NCBI GenBank assembly: GCA_005881495.1
Contig: VBHI01000199.1
Location: 1-64,000 of the forward strand
Direction: 5' to 3'
Length of the DNA stretch: 64,000 nt
Source: Chloroflexota bacterium
GTDB taxonomy: Bacteria; Chloroflexota; Ktedonobacteria; Ktedonobacterales; Ktedonobacteraceae
In this document: in pieces, positions 62,263 to 64,000 of the stretch
Layout: the number at the start of each line of letters is the position of its first letter
Position numbering within the stretch: position 1 is the stretch's first letter
Made by a program: the position numbers and the translations under genes
The notes under the pieces: generated by a model
What the model was told of the DNA's origin: nothing
Databases searched by the model: none
Seen by the model: only the letters and a program-made list of their open reading frames with translations

Positions 62263-64000
62263 GTGAACGCAGCTATGAAACCACCCGTATCCGGATCAAT
62301 CAAATTTCTTACAGGTCCGCTCGCGGGTCAAACCTTTCCTATCAATAAGCCCATTACCACCATTGGACGAGAGGCCACCAATGACATCGTGGTTAAGGGG
62401 GATCAAAAAGTTTCCAGGTCACATGCCCGCATTATTTGGAATAACGGCATATGGAGCATTGAGAAGCTCTCACCGCAGAATACGTTGACCGTTAACCACC
62501 AACAGGTACAGCAGGCAACTATTACTGACGGGAATACCATTACCCTTGGGGACAATACCACGTTCCTCTTTCAAATTCGTGCGAGAGTACACGAAGCCGT
62601 TCAACCACCACCGGTTTTACCCCCATACCAACGACAAGCTTCCTCCCCACAGTATGCTGTTCAGCCTCAACAGCAATTCCCCATGGCACCTCCGCCACAG
62701 CAGTACCAACCCATGCCGCCCCAACAGCAATTCCCCATGGCGCCTCCGCCACAGCAGTACCAACCCACGCCGCCCCAACAGCAGCAAATCCCTGCCTATC
62801 ACACAACCGGGCTAGCTGGACGGCCAGATGAAACACAAATCGCGGCCCCTAGTTCGATAGGCATCCCTTCGCTCGAAGTGAGTAGCAATATTTTTGGTAG
62901 CAGGCAGACGTATCCTCTGACGAAAGAGGTCATCAATATTGGGCGCGATGCCAACAACGATATCATCATTCGAGATGGTGGTATCGTCTCGAATCAGCAT
63001 ATTCAGATAGTACACCAGGGCAACCAATTCGTGCTTATCCATCCCCACCCGGACAAACAACGCACGCTGAACGGGCTGTTGTACCAGGGTCGAAAAATAC
63101 GAGGAGACGAGCCATTCCGCCATACACTTGCGCGAGGTGACATTTTCCGTATCGGTGATGAGAATGGCACACTCATCACACTTGCTTTCAACGATGGCAC
63201 AGGAGTGCAAGAGGAGATGTTAGCTCCGGTGCAGCCAATCAAGCTGGGCGCTCCTGAACTCACTATTGGAAGAGTAGCGGGTAATACAGTAGTACTCAAT
63301 CATCCGCAGGTCTCCGCACATCACGCACGCCTCGTGCGCGAAGGCGGTACATACCGCATACTCGACATGAACAGCACCAATCATGTCTACGTCAACTCCG
63401 AGATGACTACCAGCCATCTCCTCAAGTTAGGCGATGAAATCCGTATTGGGCCGTATAAGCTGGTCTACGATGCCAACCAGTTGACGCAGTACGACGAGAG
63501 TAACTTTATTCGTATTGACGCTCTCAACCTCAAAAAGGTCGGGAATAACAATGTCATCTTGATCAACGATCTCTCTCTCACCATCCCTCCTCGCAAATTC
63601 GTCGCGCTTGTAGGCGGTTCGGGTGCCGGTAAATCAACGCTCATGGACGCGCTGAACGGCTTACGGCCCGCGCAGGAGGGCAAAGTACTCTACAATGGGA
63701 AGGACTATTACCGCAACCTGGCCGCCTTTAGCTCGCAGTTAGGCTATGTGCCGCAAGATGATATCGTTCACCGCGACCTGACCGTTGAACGAGCGCTCTA
63801 CTACGCTGCTAAACTACGCCTGCCCAGTGACTTCACAACAGCACAGATTAAGCAGCGAATCAAAGAGGTGCTGGAAGATGTGGAGCTGACAGCGCGACGC
63901 AAGCTACTGATCAAGAAACTCTCCGGGGGGCAGCGTAAGCGTGTGTCAATTGCTCTGGAATTGTTGGGAAATCCCAGTGTCTTCTTCCTGGATGAGCCAA
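62263..64000 (+). CDS. triple-FHA ABC transporter protein, 3' end outside the window
   Basis: Frame open to the window end, 579 codons seen. The GTG start at 62263 has AGGAG six bases upstream; an ATG four codons later is the alternative. An FHA-like domain at about 10-105 (TTIGREATNDIVV, SRSHARI) is followed by a Pro/Gln linker with a tandem FPMAPPPQQYQP repeat. FHA domains at about 205-305 (INIGRDANNDIII, SNQHIQI) and 325-400 (TIGRVAGNTVVL, SAHHARL) come next. The ATPase then has Walker A GGSGAGKST, Q-loop VPQDD, signature LSGGQRKRVSIALEL and Walker B FFLDEP at the edge. ABCG-type membrane helices are expected beyond. Confidence 0.88.
   Translation, partial: MNAAMKPPVSGSIKFLTGPLAGQTFPINKPITTIGREATNDIVVKGDQKVSRSHARIIWNNGIWSIEKLSPQNTLTVNHQQVQQATITDGNTITLGDNTTFLFQIRARVHEAVQPPPVLPPYQRQASSPQYAVQPQQQFPMAPPPQQYQPMPPQQQFPMAPPPQQYQPTPPQQQQIPAYHTTGLAGRPDETQIAAPSSIGIPSLEVSSNIFGSRQTYPLTKEVINIGRDANNDIIIRDGGIVSNQHIQIVHQGNQFVLIHPHPDKQRTLNGLLYQGRKIRGDEPFRHTLARGDIFRIGDENGTLITLAFNDGTGVQEEMLAPVQPIKLGAPELTIGRVAGNTVVLNHPQVSAHHARLVREGGTYRILDMNSTNHVYVNSEMTTSHLLKLGDEIRIGPYKLVYDANQLTQYDESNFIRIDALNLKKVGNNNVILINDLSLTIPPRKFVALVGGSGAGKSTLMDALNGLRPAQEGKVLYNGKDYYRNLAAFSSQLGYVPQDDIVHRDLTVERALYYAAKLRLPSDFTTAQIKQRIKEVLEDVELTARRKLLIKKLSGGQRKRVSIALELLGNPSVFFLDEP

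Noticed and set aside
62680..62790. Tandem DNA repeat as a separate element, with minus-strand frames
   Set aside because: The repeat encodes FPMAPPPQQYQP in the triple-FHA protein; the opposite frames are shadows.

Overview
The window most likely comes from a Ktedonobacteria-type Chloroflexota chromosome. This rests on inference: gene content (several FHA-domain proteins, DUF2203, a PrkA/DUF444/SpoVR block, a Cys-to-Asp MurA), very short repeats scattered between genes, fragments of the FPxGxFVPRWTRW sensor family, and medium GC with long intergenic gaps. No rRNA, tRNA or CRISPR array was recognised.

Layout. 1-6.6 kb is an accessory, partly decayed segment: a DHA2-type efflux protein cut by the window edge, a second MFS protein, a SnoaL-like protein, a GC-rich DUF899 gene, a GMC oxidoreductase pseudogene joined to a 0.2-kb inverted-repeat element and frameshifted by a 5-bp duplication, and fragments of a MerR regulator and sensor genes. 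6.6-7.3 kb is repeat-rich. 7.3-11.7 kb is an arginine operon, argG-like/argH/argG, behind a promoter, a T-box leader and an attenuator. 12-18 kb holds a nitroreductase, apt, mscL with a zinc-ribbon-like tail, and an ECF transporter operon (S, A, A', T). 18-31.5 kb is housekeeping: mutS2, signal peptidase I, uvrA, a WecA/MraY-type transferase, prmC, DUF2203 and a large membrane protein.

31.9-39.9 kb carries a sulfite-oxidase-like gene facing a prkA-DUF444-spoVR operon. Both prkA and the DUF444 gene contain a full-length intein with a LAGLIDADG endonuclease. In the DUF444 protein the intein splits the VWA metal-binding motif. 40.5-51.6 kb has a SAM hydrolase-like gene, a receiver-like protein, murA with Asp in place of the catalytic Cys, a CrtI-like oxidoreductase, a zinc-ribbon/FHA protein, a lipoprotein, dnaA without dnaN, and a small membrane protein.

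51.7-54.5 kb is the most novel-looking locus: a membrane FHA protein followed 35 bp later by a TIR-domain protein. The C-terminus of the first and the N-terminus of the second share a short Gly/Asn/Gln motif, which suggests a sensor-effector pair joined by homotypic, amyloid-like signalling. 54.7-64 kb has hflX, a beta-propeller dehydrogenase, two SnoaL/NTF2-like proteins, a divergent alpha/beta hydrolase, a halogenase-like flavoprotein and a triple-FHA ABC protein running off the window.

Threonine-phosphopeptide recognition recurs in three FHA proteins. The PrkA operon supplies a stress-kinase module whose output would depend on protein splicing.
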